Shown here piece after piece: positions 53,518 to 63,966 of a DNA stretch of 64,000 bases (positions are counted from its first letter, which is position 1; every line of letters begins with the position of its first letter). The DNA is taken from contig VZQC01009936.1 of NCBI GenBank assembly GCA_009823505.1, positions 1,842,912 to 1,906,911 of the forward strand, in the 5' to 3' direction. Under the pieces are notes generated by a model. That model was not told where the DNA came from, made no database searches, and worked only from the letters and a program-made list of their open reading frames with translations. Origin of the DNA: Rhizomys pruinosus (taxonomy: Eukaryota > Chordata > Mammalia > Rodentia > Spalacidae). The position numbers were made by a program, and so were the translations under genes.

Positions 53518-53523
53518 GTTTAT
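53518..53523 (-). terminator. polyadenylation signal, probable Zfp213 3' end
   Basis: AATAAA on the minus strand (TTTATT on plus) about 0.8 kb beyond the Zfp213 stop, giving a 3' UTR of ordinary length (about 53500-54335). Confidence 0.55.
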
Positions 53524-54335
53524 TCAAACCATTCTGAGGTCACTGGGCTAAGCCCCTTTGGAGAGTTCCCAGTCTGACCCTGTTAATGTGAATCTGCACA
53601 CAATGCAGACAGAAAATGGAATGCAGTGCTTAAGGAGTCAGCAACAAAGTGCTGCTGGAGTGCTAGTGTTAAGTACAACAAAGGCCACACCTGTGGAGCA
53701 GTGGATGAGTAGACAACCTCTGCTTGCCTACTCCTGGTCTCCAGGTTGGCCTGCTGCTAGCGACACTATCATCTGCAGATCCACAGGTAAGTGTCTCTTC
53801 CTGGCAGCTTCTTGTGGTTAGGACAGGACAGAGTAGCCACAGCCTGGAAGTGCAAGGGGGAGGACAACCATACGGCAGGACCTAGGTTCTCATAGATGTG
53901 GGCCTTTCCCAAAGCTCAGCAGTCCTCTGGGGACAGAGGCCAGTCCCCACTGGAAGGCACAGGTTGGCAGGGCAGAGAGCCTGGCCTGGCCCATGGACCC
54001 ACCTGGGAAGGCAGGAAACAAAGAGATCTGGCCAAGCAAGGCTTGGGGGTGGGGTTCTAGAAAGAAACCCTAGGTCTTGGTCGAGGCCTCACATCACCTG
54101 CTGTCCCAAAGGAAAGTGTGACGCTCCAGGAAATTGGAGTGGAAAGAGAAATTCAGAGCAAGAAGAAGAAAGACAAGGTGGTGGGATCCTGAGAGCTGGC
54201 AGTGCAGGGGCCCTGGGGGCCTCCAACAGTCTGGGCAGTGGTCATCGACGGGTGGTGAATATCCCAGGGAGACTGAGGAAGCTGTGCTTCGGGAGTCCTG
54301 GATGCACCGCCTCACTGGGATCCCCAACTGGCAGC

Positions 54336-57300
54336 TCACCCCACGGGCTGGGCCATCTTGGCGTGTAGGCTCTGGTGCGCGATGAGATGCGCACGCTGCT
54401 TGAAGCTCTTGTCACACTCCCCGCAGCCGAAGGGCCGCTCCCCGGTGTGCACGCGCCGGTGGTCCAGCAGGTAAGAGCGTAGGGAGAAGCTCTTGCCGCA
54501 GTCGCTGCAGCCGAACGGCTTCTCGCCGGTGTGGATGCGCTGGTGGTCAGCCAGGTAGGCGCTGCGGCTGAAGCTCTTGCCGCACTGGGAGCAGGAGAAG
54601 GGCTTCTCGCCCGTGTGCACGCCCTGATGGCGCGCCAGGTCTGAGCTGCTGCGGAAACTCTTGTCGCACTCAGGGCACTTGTGTGGCTTCTCACCCGTGT
54701 GCGTGCGCTGGTGCCGGGCCAGGTCCGAGCCCCAGCGGAAGCGCTTCCCGCACTGCCCACAGCTGTGCGGCTTCTCCGCTACCAGGTCTCGCCTGCGACT
54801 GGGCGGCCGCCCACGCTGCGCTACCACCAGCTGGCCCAGGGCGGTCCCAGGCTGGTTCTCCCTTTCCCAGGTCTCTGCCTCCTCAGGATTCCAGGACATA
54901 GCTGCTTCACAGCCAGCCTGGCCCGACAGTGCGGTCGCGGCCTCCTCCAGGGGAGCCCTCTCTCTGGGGCTTTTGGGTTCCAAACCTGCAAGGGGCAGCC
55001 TCTTTAGTCCCACTAGGTTCTGGGACTGGAGGAAAGGCTTTGAAGAAATGCAACTCGGCCAACTCTCCCTGGTAGTTGTTTGCTTTTTTAATATTTTATT
55101 TATCGCTTTTATTTTATGTATATGAGCGTGCATGTATGTAAGTGCACCCATGTCAAGAAACGTCAGAGGTCAGAAGAGGGTGTCAGATCCCCTGGAACTG
55201 GAGTTAACTGCCTGTTGTTAGTCACCCTGTGGGTGCTGGGAATTGAACCCAGGTCCTCTGTAAAGAGCACTCAATACTCATAACCGATGAGCCATCTCTC
55301 CAGCCCTCCTCTCCCTGGTTTTGTGATTAGTCCTGCTGTGGCTCAGCCAAATCAAGTCTCTATAAAATGATTAGATGATGATGGGCTGGGGAGATGGTTT
55401 AATGGGTTAAGGGGCCTGCTACCAAGACTGATGAGCTGAGTTAGTTCCTGAAACCCAAATGGTGGAAGGAGAGAACCAGTTCCCAAAGGTTGTCCTCTGG
55501 TTTCCAAACACCCAGCCCACCCCATGAAAACAAAAAAACAAAAATACTAAATGTAATTTTTTAAAAAATCCCTTTTAGGGGCTGGAGAGATGGCTCATAG
55601 GTTAAGAGCGACGACTGCTCTTGCAGAGGACCTAGGTTCAATTCCCAGCACCCACTTGGTGGCTAAGAACTGGGTATGGTTTAATCCCAGAACTCGGGAG
55701 GCAGAGGCAGGCAGATTTCTGTGAGTTCAAGGCCAGTCTAGTCTACAGAGTGAGTTCCAGGACAGATGGGGCTATAGGGAGACCTTGTCTTAAAAAAAAA
55801 AAAATCATTTTAATGGGAAGATGATAAAAGGCCAAGCAGAGCCTCAGGTAGGAGCTCATCTGATCTGGCCTGTAGAGTCAGCCTCAGACACCAGCTCATC
55901 TGATCTGGCCTGTAGAAACACCTGCAGGTATTTATTCCCTAATCTGAGGCCAGAGCTCTTTACTCCAAAGCAGAAGAAAATGGCTCATTCTCAGTCTATT
56001 GAACAGAGTCACCTTAACTTTGTAAACTGTAAACTATGGCATTGGTAGACATCCCTTTCTATTGCTCTGGCAATCACCAAGGCACCAACAGGGTGTGGAT
56101 ACTGTGGTCCCCTCCTACCTCAGGCTCCAGCTCTTCAAAAGCAAGAACACACAGCAGCTTTGCCCAGAGAGGAACATCAAGCCCACCCAAGGAATGCTGC
56201 TACTTAAATAAGATGCTCCCAAACAGTGCTAAGAAAGAGCCTGGCGGGCTGGAGAGATAGCCTAGCGGTTAAAAGCACCAACTGCTCTTGCAGAGGACCC
56301 GGGTTCGATCCCCAGCACCCACATGGAGGCTGAGAACTGTCTTTAACTCCAGTTCCAGGGGAATCTGACACCCTCTTCTGACCTCCATGGCATTGCACCA
56401 CACATGTGCACAAACCTACATGCAGACAGTATACTCATACACATAAAAATAAATAAATAAAACTTAAAAAAAAAAAGGCCGGGCTTGGTGGCGCGTGCCT
56501 TTAATCTGAGCACTTGGGAGGCAGGCAGATCTTTGTGAGTTCAAGGCCAGCCTGGTCTACATAGTGAGTTCCAGGACAGCTGGAGCTACAGGGAGACCCT
56601 GTCTCAAAAGAACAACAAAAAAAAAGCTAAATTTTCTTTGAGCCAGGCGTGGTGGCGCACGCCTTTAATCCTAGCACTTGGGAGGCAGAGGCAGGTGGAT
56701 CTTTGTGAGTTCAATGCCAGCCTGGTCTACAATGTGAGTTCCAGGACAGCTGGGGCTACAGGGAGACCCTGTCTCGAAAAGACAAAACGGTAGGGTGCAA
56801 CCAAGGCTCTTGTTTTGGGCATTTCTGCGGCTGGCAGGCTTCTTCAGCTTCTTTGAATCACAGATCTTTGTCTATAAAATGGACACTACTCCTCTGCACC
56901 TGCTTGTGAGACTCAGATGAGAAAATGATCTCCAAGATCTCAGCACAGAACTGGCACATGGAGGACTGGTCACATAAACCCAAAAAAGCACGGAAAATCA
57001 AACATCACAGAAGGCTGTCAAGGAGACTCGGGAAAAGTCTGCTTTGGAACTTTCTAAGGGAAGAGTGTGGGGGGGGGGTTACAGGAGAATGAGGCCCCAC
57101 AGACCTGCTTACCCAGGGCAGAGGTCCGGGAGTTCTCTCTCTTTATGTCCCAGAAGAGATCCCTCTGAGCAGGGTCCAGGGAGCCCCATTCTTCACGGGA
57201 GAAATAGAAAGGGATGTCTCCCAATGCCACCGGTCCATGGAATGAGGAGATGTGACCCAACTCAGGTCTCCCAGACAGCTGTAGGAGGGGAAGGGCAGTC

Positions 57301-58913
57301 AGATTATATACTCACCGGCACTGAGGCCTCTGCGAGGACAAAGGGATTGTTAACTCACATGAATCTCAGTGGCAAAGCAGTCATCCATTGTCTCTCCTGT
57401 CCATCCCTCTTTAAGAAGAGCAGGAAGCTGGGCTGAAGGAAGAGAACAGAACCTCACAGAGGCCAAGGCCAAGGACTGAGACTGATAGCCTCCCCTACAT
57501 GCACACAGATACACACATGCCCATGCATGTGCATGTACGCACATGCCCATGTGACTGGACGTGACTGGGCTTCACTGTGTTACCCTCGGGGCAGTGCTGG
57601 AGGACTCCAGCCCCTTGTAGCTCCACTGCTGACTACAGGGAAGAGGCTTACTCACCGTGGCTGTGCTGCTCCAGGGGTGTAGGTGGCTGTTTCTGTACCC
57701 CTGCCATCAGTGGAGGCCCTCTGGCTTGGGATCCCTGGACTGCATCCTCAGGCTCCGCCTCCTCTGAGGGGACATCCTGTTTAGGAACCATAACATGCCC
57801 ATCAGTACAAAGACCAGACTGGAGGTCTGTGAGGTGTGGTGGCCCAATTCAACCCATGGGAAGGAAACAGGGACACATCCTTTAGGTGGCTGAGGGAATC
57901 AGATCAACACAGAGCCTCAGAAGTCCAGAGAAAAATGTGACACTTCACAGTATCAGTCAAGGGGCAAGAAGCAGTCCCTAAAGGCCAGGACTGTAGATGC
58001 TCAGCAAGGGAGGAAAGCAGGAACCCTCCTGCCAAGGGAAGAATCCCACAGCCTGCTGCTCACCAGGGCCTCCCCAGAGGCTCCCAGTGTCAAGGACTCA
58101 AGCCAGCAGGGTGTCTGTGGACAGCTCTACCTTCCTATATCCCTCTAGTACTCCCATGCATACTGCTCATCTGGTCTGGCTGTAGAGACACCTTCAGGTA
58201 TCTATTCCCTGCTGTGTCTCAGGGGCCTGGCTAGAGCAAAATAGGAATAACTGTTTACAGAACCTGGGTAGAGCTAAAAACCTTTCTGGAACATAACCAT
58301 TTTAACCACTGAGGTCACCAAACAAACTGCTTTGACTTTCAACTCCTCTTTCAGGAAAGTTAATGCGTGCTATGTTGGGGTTTTGTGCTTACTCCCTGGG
58401 ATATGGTGTTTCCCTGACCCCTTGAACCTCCTGGAGACTCATCTCCATGAAATGGCCTCTACTCTTCAGTCTAGGTACCATCCAGGTACTCTAGATGTGA
58501 GCGGGACCCCTCACCTGTGGCCAGGCTTTCAATGACTGATTCTGTAGATCCTCTACCAAAGCAACAGCTTCCTCACCACTCCCTAGGCACTGTCCCTGCA
58601 TCTGGGCCTGGATCTCCCCTGGCAGCACAGTCAGGAACTGCTCCAGCACCAGCAACTCCAGGATCTGCTCCTTGCTGTGCAGCTCAGGCCGAAGCCAGCG
58701 GCAGCAGAGCTCCCAGAGCTGGCTGAAGGCCTCGTGTGGTCCGTCTACATCCCTGTAGCAGAACTGACGGAATCGCTGCCGGCAGGCTTCTGAATCCCGG
58801 CTGTCCACCTGCTGGGCAGGCCCCTGCTCCCAGGAGGAATCTTCCACCTTCACAATCAGAAGCCCTTCATCTACTCCAGGATCCTGGTCTTGGGGCTCCT
58901 GGAGGGATGCCAT
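54336..58913 (-). CDS. Zfp213: SCAN-KRAB-C2H2 zinc finger protein, ZNF213 orthologue (five coding exons)
   Basis: Nuclear DNA-binding transcription factor. Coding exons on the minus strand with matching phases: 58913-58515 (ATG at 58913-58911), 57776-57656, 57432-57359, 57278-57113 and 54985-54336 (stop TGA). The first exon holds the SCAN dimerisation domain ([20 protein letters not shown] to [19 protein letters not shown]). The fourth holds a short KRAB-A box ([20 protein letters not shown]), known in the family for corepressor recruitment, here divergent in its C-terminal half ([10 protein letters not shown]). The last exon carries five C2H2 fingers from about residue 329, joined by TGEKP linkers, ending near the C-terminus (HAKMAQPVG). 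The total is about 469 residues, close to human ZNF213. An acceptor at 59030 (TTTTTTCCTAG) makes 59029-58914 5' UTR and implies an upstream non-coding exon. All motifs and splice sites look intact. Confidence 0.93.
55085..55312 (-). mobile_element. B2 SINE in a Zfp213 intron
   Basis: TTTTATTTTATGTATATGAG to CGATGAGCCATCTCTCCAGCC. Confidence 0.9.
55382..55570 (+). mobile_element. B3-type SINE
   Basis: GGGCTGGGGAGATGGTTTAA, then AAATGGTGGAAGGAGAGAACC and GGTTGTCCTCTGGTTTCC are the B3 pattern. Confidence 0.8.
55579..55675 (+). mobile_element. B2 SINE, 3'-truncated
   Basis: GGGGCTGGAGAGATGGCTCA to GTGGCTAAGAACTGGG, joined to a B1. Confidence 0.88.
55676..55805 (+). mobile_element. B1 SINE, 5'-truncated
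   Basis: GGTTTAATCCCAGAACTCGG to GACCTTGTCTTAAAAAAA. Confidence 0.9.
55850..55960 (+). repeat. intronic repeat (two internal units; relative at 58.15 kb)
   Basis: AGCTCATCTGATCTGGCCTG occurs twice within 60 bp, followed by CAGGTATTTATTCCCT. A similar run lies at 58157-58215. Confidence 0.75.
56244..56475 (+). mobile_element. B2 SINE
   Basis: GGGCTGGAGAGATAGCCTAG to ATAAATAAATAAAACTT. Confidence 0.95.
56477..56622 (+). mobile_element. B1 SINE
   Basis: GGCCGGGCTTGGTGGCGCGT to CCCTGTCTCAAAAGAAC. Confidence 0.95.
56640..56788 (+). mobile_element. B1 SINE
   Basis: AGCCAGGCGTGGTGGCGCAC to CCCTGTCTCGAAAAGAC. Confidence 0.96.
58148..58270 (+). repeat. intronic repeat, relative of 55.85 kb
   Basis: GCTCATCTGGTCTGGCTGTAG followed by CAGGTATCTATTCCCT resembles the 55850 copy. 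Family unknown. Confidence 0.7.
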
Positions 58914-59385
58914 TCCCCTGGCCTAAGGCTCAGGGCTGGTCGGCCTTGGTTTAGGCTCCAGAGCTGGACCTTTTCAGTCTCCCAGAGGGCCTGTCCGTGG
59001 CAGCTGGGCTGGCATCAGGAGACACACTCCTAGGAAAAAAGCAAAAGAGCAGCATTTGGGTAGGGGTGGAGTACATCAGTCTGAAGGGACATCCGGGGAC
59101 TCTGGTTCCTGTATCCTTTTGTGCCTCTAAAGCCTCTTTAGGCCTTACTGTGATGGCTTGCTCCATGTGACTGTCTACTGGTAATACAGACCCATAATCC
59201 TTTCTTCCCATATCTGACTTCTCAAATCTGATTTTTCATCATTCATTTGATAGTAAAACCCAATCACAGTCATTTGGAAGCACTACTGGATATGTGGATA
59301 GAGCATACTTTTATCTCCATTTCTAGTAGTTAATGTAACTTTCCATGTTACCTTATGGCAGAAATAAATACTCACTGAGCCAGCT

Positions 59386-59835
59386 GGGGATGTAGCTCAG
59401 TTGGCAGAGTGCTTGCCTAGCATGAAGGAAGCCCTGGGTTCCATCCCCTTCACTGCATTAAACTGAGTGGGGTGGTACATACATGTAATCCTAGCACTAG
59501 GGATTAGAAATTCATGGTCGGGGCTGGAGAGATAGCCTAGCGGTTAAGAGCACCGACTGCTCTTGCAGAGGACCCGGGTTCAATCCCCAGCACCCACATG
59601 GCGGCTAAGAACCGTCTGTAACTCCAATTCCAGGAGAGCTCCAGTTCCAGGGGAATCCGAGACCCTCTTCTGACCTCCGCGGCATTGCACGACACGACAC
59701 GGGTGCACAAACCTGCATGCAGATAAAGTACATTCATACACATTCAAAAATAAATAAAAAATTAAAAAAAAAAGAAATTCATGGTCATCTTCAGCTACAT
59801 GGAGAGTTTAAGATCAGCCTAGAATACGAGAAATT
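59386..59835 (+). mobile_element. B4-type (ID plus B1-like) SINE split by a B2
   Basis: The ID-like head GCTGGGGATGTAGCTCAGTT with GGGTTCCATCCCC, then a B1-like part. It is interrupted at 59521 and resumes at about 59773 with AGAAATTCATGGTCATCTTC. Confidence 0.8.
59521..59772 (+). mobile_element. B2 SINE nested in a B4-type element
   Basis: Complete B2. AGAAATTCATGGTC on both sides is a perfect 14-bp target duplication. Confidence 0.96.
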
Positions 59836-59867
59836 CTTTTTTTTTTTTTAAAAAGGGGGGGTAGGGG

Positions 59868-60086
59868 GTCCTAGACAGATGACTCAGTGATTAAGAGCAC
59901 AGGCTGTTCTTGAAGAAGACCAGCACCCACATGGCAGCTTAACTCCAGTTCCAGGGGCTCCATCGCCCTTTTCTGACCCCTGAAGGCAGTGCATGACATG
60001 GGTGTACTCGCAAGTGTACTTGCAAGTGCACTTACATGGGTGTACTCGCAAGTGTACTTGCAAGTGCACTTACATACATGGAGGCA

Positions 60087-60134
<48 letters not shown>
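59868..60134 (+). mobile_element. B2 SINE with internal duplication and (CA)n
   Basis: TAGACAGATGACTCAGTGAT, then CAGCACCCACATGGCAGC. A 38-bp unit is present twice at 59997-60072, and a CA array occupies 60090-60133. Confidence 0.85.
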
Positions 60135-60230
60135 CTTCTGTGAGTTCAGTCAAGCCCAGCCTGGTTTACATAGCAAGTTCCAGGTCAGCCAGGGTTAAAT
60201 AGTGAGACCTTGTCTCAAAAACTACTGCAG
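60135..60230 (+). mobile_element. B1 SINE, 3' half
   Basis: CTGTGAGTTCAGTCAAGCCC to GACCTTGTCTCAAAAAC. Confidence 0.75.
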
Positions 60231-60297
60231 GAGCAACAACAAAAATCATCAAGCTATATTTACAGTATGCTTTCAACAAATATATTTGTGATTTTTA

Positions 60298-60420
60298 ACC
60301 GGGTATGATGGTGTATGTGGTCTATGGTGTTGCATGTCTGTTATCCCAAAGTTCTGGGGGCTAAGACAGGAGTGCCAAAGGTCAGAGGCCAGCTTGGGCC
60401 ACAGAGCAAAACTTTATCAA
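60298..60420 (+). mobile_element. B1/B4-like SINE, diverged
   Basis: CCGGGTATGATGGTGTATGT, then GTCAGAGGCCAGCTTGGGCC. Confidence 0.6.
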
Positions 60421-60910
60421 AATTGTCTTTTTGACTTAAATTGTGTTTGATTACTGAATGTTGCCTCAAGTCCTTCTAGAGATGTTGATAGGTATTACTA
60501 TTATCTTTCTCAAAACTGAAAACTTCTTAACAGAAGAGGGGTGGTATCAAAGGACTCATCATCCAAAGCTGTTTATCTAAGACTATATATGAGTACACGG
60601 CATTTATTTGTACTTTATGTCATTAGTACTTCACAATAGTTCTCATAAGTGTGGTTTTTAGTTTTTGCCTGTTTCAACAGTTTAATTGGCATAAACACCA
60701 TAATTAAAAATGGGAGGGGTGTTAATATTACATGTTTCTTTTGATCCGCTGACAGTCTGATATATGAAGATCCCATTTTTTTTCCTGTGCTTTTACTGAA
60801 AATTGTTATCCACAGAAACGAAAAGTGCTTGATGTGTGTTTTACATAAATGAGATCTCAGTGCACATACTACTTTGGATTTTGCGTTTTTCACCTAGCAA
60901 TGTTTCTTCA
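60421..60910. other. unassigned A/T-rich DNA
   Basis: Nothing recognised. A 92-residue minus frame here has no domain. Confidence 0.3.
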
Positions 60911-61039
60911 TTAAGCTTCCGCGGAATGGGGGTGATCGTTTCTCAACCAACCCGAGTGATGTCTTCGGGCAGTTTCCAATTCTTCTCCACTACCACAAAC
61001 ACTTAGTTTACTCTTGTCTTCAGTAGCCTCCTTTCTCAT

Positions 61040-61600
61040 CCTCCAGTGCCCGAGTACGTCTCTTCGGAGAGGGCCCGGACTCACCACGGTCGCTCGGCAG
61101 GACGTGGCAGGCGGCGGGGCAGTACCCAGTAGCCCGGTGGGAGCCGCGCCTAGGGACGGCGGCTTGGGCGGAGCTGCCCCGAGGACCCTGCGGAGGACCC
61201 AAGGAGCGCCAAACCCGGCCACTCAGATCTCCGAGCACTACCGGGAGTCAGGTGGCTCGCGACGCCGGTCCCGCCCCCAAGACACAGCCCAGAGCCACTC
61301 TGGTGCTCAGAGTTCCACCGCCAGCTCCCGGCGCCGGAAGTACGCGCGGGGCTCGCCGGGAAGCCACTCGCGCATGCGCGGGGACAAGGGTTTGGAATTC
61401 TGCCTGGAATGTCGTTTGTCCACACAGGATAGCCAATGAGCGGGGAGGCTTCTCACGGCTGGCCAACCCGAAGGCAGCGACGCCTTGAGAGTGAGGACCC
61501 TGGAGCTTTGGGACCGGAAGTCTCCTTTTCACCCCCGAGTCGCACAACGCCTAAAACAGGGTTTTAACGGATCTCGGGGCCGCCTAGGAAATGCTGTTCA
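61040..61600 (-). promoter_or_regulatory. CpG-rich region, probable Zfp213 promoter and first exon
   Basis: Dense CpGs and GC boxes (for example GGGGCAGTACCC, CCCGCCCCC, GGCGCCGG) about 2 kb upstream of the Zfp213 SCAN exon, which has a 5' UTR acceptor. The position and composition fit a TATA-less promoter. No first exon or donor could be fixed. It could also be bidirectional. Confidence 0.5.
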
Positions 61601-61939
61601 CACGATCCTGGGCGGCATCTCCTGCTCTCCTACGAGCGACTACTTTGCCTATTAGCGACTCCCTAATTGGCAGCTTGAGACTGCACTTTGCTGCCCTGGC
61701 CGCCCCAACAAAAGGGACAGTCGTTTTTCAAACAGCCAGCCCAATGCCCTTATATAGTCCAGCTACCTGCTACACCCACGGACACGGTGGGAAAACTGCA
61801 CGGTGATGCGAGCTGATTGCCGCAGCTCCTGAAGCACAGCCTCAGCCAGGGCTGCGTGAAACAGGCACCAGTCTGCTATCTCAAGCCTCTGAACTCTAGA
61901 TGACCCTGAAACCGTGTCCATCTAGGCTGCAGGGAGAAC
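61601..61939. other. unassigned DNA
   Basis: Nothing recognised apart from a TATA-like TTATATAGTC at 61750. Confidence 0.3.
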
Positions 61940-62200
61940 GCTTCCTCTGGTGGCCTAGCAAAAGGACTGCCGTGATTGATTGCTAAGCGGTAAAGCTGTG
62001 ACTGATCAAAACGAATGGCTGTGATTTGTTCAAGTAGCCATCCCTAGGCTTTATAAGCAGGCGGTTCAGGCTCATGCCAGGCTGGGAAACACTCTTGTGC
62101 TGTCTCTCCTGGTTTTGTCCCACTAAGCCCAATGGAAGACTTCTCTCAAACTGAGAGGTCTCTTTTGGACTACTTGCAGTAGTGCAGGTGGAGCTGATAA
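61940..62200 (+). mobile_element. LTR-like repeat, relative of 35.5-36.6 kb
   Basis: GCTGTGACTGATCAAAACGA, GGCTTTATAAGCAGG (TATA-type) and GGAAGACTTCTCTCAAAC echo the block at 35810-36015. Confidence 0.45.
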
Positions 62201-62237
62201 CAGAGGAAGTAGAAACAAAGGACATAACCAGCATACC

Positions 62238-62350
62238 AAAGAAAATAAGGATTGGAGCCACCCATAATGGCAAATGCCTGTAATCCTAGCATTCGGGAGG
62301 CTGAAGTAGATCACTGAGTCCCAGGCCAGGCCAGCCTACATGGTGAATCT
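62238..62350 (+). mobile_element. B1-like SINE, diverged
   Basis: GCCACCCATAATGGCAAATG, then CCTGTAATCCTAGCATTCGG. Confidence 0.75.
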
Positions 62351-62369
62351 GTCCCCAAACAAAACAAGA

Positions 62370-62468
62370 CAGGGAGTCTGGCATGCTCCTCATGTAATTC
62401 CAGCACTCAAGATGCTCCTGTTTGAGGCCAGTTTGAGCTACTAGAATAGCAAGACCATGTCTCGAGAT
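62370..62468 (+). mobile_element. B1-like SINE, diverged
   Basis: GTCTGGCATGCTCCTCATGT, CCAGCACTCAAGATGC and CCATGTCTCGAGATAAAAG. Confidence 0.7.
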
Positions 62469-62734
62469 AAAAGACTGGAGAGTTATCTTTCTTGGTATCC
62501 ACCTGCTGGCCTCCTTGCTACCGATTAGCCATCTCCAGTCTTTGGTCTACCAGATTGAGGATAGGTGATTCCTAGTGCTGGCTTTGAGCAGTTTTATAGC
62601 CTGCTGTGTTTTGTAGCACCGAGCAACAGCAGGTGGCGCCTTAGTGTTGCCACTCTTGTGAAAGCCCAAGGTACTAGGACCCGTAGCAATGAGTGGTATG
62701 GTATAGTCTTTCCTGAGGCTGCATGTGGATGGGT

Positions 62735-62955
62735 GTGGGTGGATTTATGTATGCATATATGTTCATGTGTGTGTATGGGTGCGTGGCAGCCAAATATTGA
62801 CACTGGATGTCTTCTGCTACCATTCTCCATCTTATTTTTTAGAGACAGGTCTCTCCTGAACCTGGAGCTGGGTGATTTGGGTAGACTGGCTGGCCAGCAA
62901 GAGCTGGGATCCTCTTGCCTCTACTTCCCCAGCACTGGGATTACAGGTATGTCCA
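62735..62955 (-). mobile_element. diverged B2/B4-type SINE
   Basis: A T/G-rich start, then TTTAGAGACAGGTCTCTCCT and CCCAGCACTGGGATTACAGG, antisense. Confidence 0.6.
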
Positions 62956-62964
62956 GCTTCTTTT

Positions 62965-63102
62965 TATTTATTTATTTATTTATTTAGTCTTTTTGAAACA
63001 GGGTTTCCCTGTAGCCCCAGCTGGCCTTGAACTCACAGAGATCCACTTGTCTCTCCCTCCCCACTACTGGGATTGAAGGCCTGCTTCATAACACCCAGCT
63101 AT
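62965..63102 (-). mobile_element. B1 SINE
   Basis: (TTTA)n tail, GTCTTTTTGAAACAGGGTTT to TTCATAACACCCAGCT. Confidence 0.92.
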
Positions 63103-63252
63103 TTTTTTTTTTGGGGGGGTCACAGTTCACTACATAGCCCTGGCCAGGCTGGAACTCTCTGTGTAGACCAGGCTGGCCTTGAACTCAAGAGATCTGCCTG
63201 CCTCTGCCTCCAGAAAGCTGAGATTAAAGGTGTGCACCACTATGCCTGGTTC
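63103..63252 (-). mobile_element. B1 SINE
   Basis: T/G run, CACTACATAGCCCTGGCCAG, then GTGTAGACCAGGCTGGCCTT to GCACCACTATGCCTGG. Confidence 0.9.
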
Positions 63253-63376
63253 CACCCAGCTTATTACATGAGTGCTAGAGATTCTCCATGCTCACGGTGG
63301 GTTCTGGGATCACACTCAGATCATCAGGCTTGAGCAGCAAATAACTTACCTGCTGAGCCATCTAGCTGGCTCTATG
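63253..63376 (-). mobile_element. B2/B3-like SINE fragment
   Basis: CTTACCTGCTGAGCCATCTA followed by GCTGGCTC is the complement of a B2/B3 head. Confidence 0.6.
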
Positions 63377-63552
63377 CCCTGTTTTCTCCCTTTGCAGTTG
63401 GCTTGGGAAATTTCATTACTGGTTGGTCATAAGATCTTTGTCTTTTTGGCTACATAGTGTTTCACTGAATGGACACAGTGAACTTTAGTTGATACATCCT
63501 CATGGTGATAATGTTGGACCTCTGCTCTCAACCACATTTAAGAGCTCTCTGA

Positions 63553-63705
63553 GCTGGGCATGGTGGCACATGCCTTTAATCCCAGCACTCGAGAGGCAGA
63601 GGCAGGCCAATCTCTGTGGGTTCAAGGCCAACCTGGTCTACTTAGTTAGTTCCAGGACAGCTGGGGCCTCAGGGAGACCCTGTCTCAAAAAAGATTTAAA
63701 AAAAA
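63553..63705 (+). mobile_element. B1 SINE
   Basis: GCTGGGCATGGTGGCACATG to CCCTGTCTCAAAAAAG plus poly(A). AGAGCTCTCTGAG (left) and AGAGGTCTCTGAG (right) flank it. Confidence 0.95.
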
Positions 63706-63965
63706 AAAAAAGAGGTCTCTGAGTGAGACAGTCCAGGCGCCACCAAAGCCTTTGTCCCATAATGCAGAGGTCCCGTTCCTCCATTTATTCCCAGGATTCC
63801 TGATTGGCAATCATCAAGTACCTTGGCCCTAAAGGTCATTCAAGTAGAAGAGGAGAAAGTAAAGTATAGCAAAGTGAAAACACTACGCAGTGAGTGCTGT
63901 AAACAGAGGCAGGAAGGGAGACTCATCCCTGGGCCTGTGGAAGGCCTCACTGTTCCCGTTCCCAG

Positions 63966-63966
<1 letters not shown>
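63706..63966. other. unassigned DNA
   Basis: Nothing recognised. Confidence 0.3.

Noticed and set aside
54242..54760. 172-residue Ala/Ser/Thr/Arg-rich minus-strand frame
   Set aside because: Out-of-frame shadow of the Zfp213 zinc-finger exon.
54661..55125. 154-residue plus-strand frame
   Set aside because: Antisense shadow of the Zfp213 last exon.
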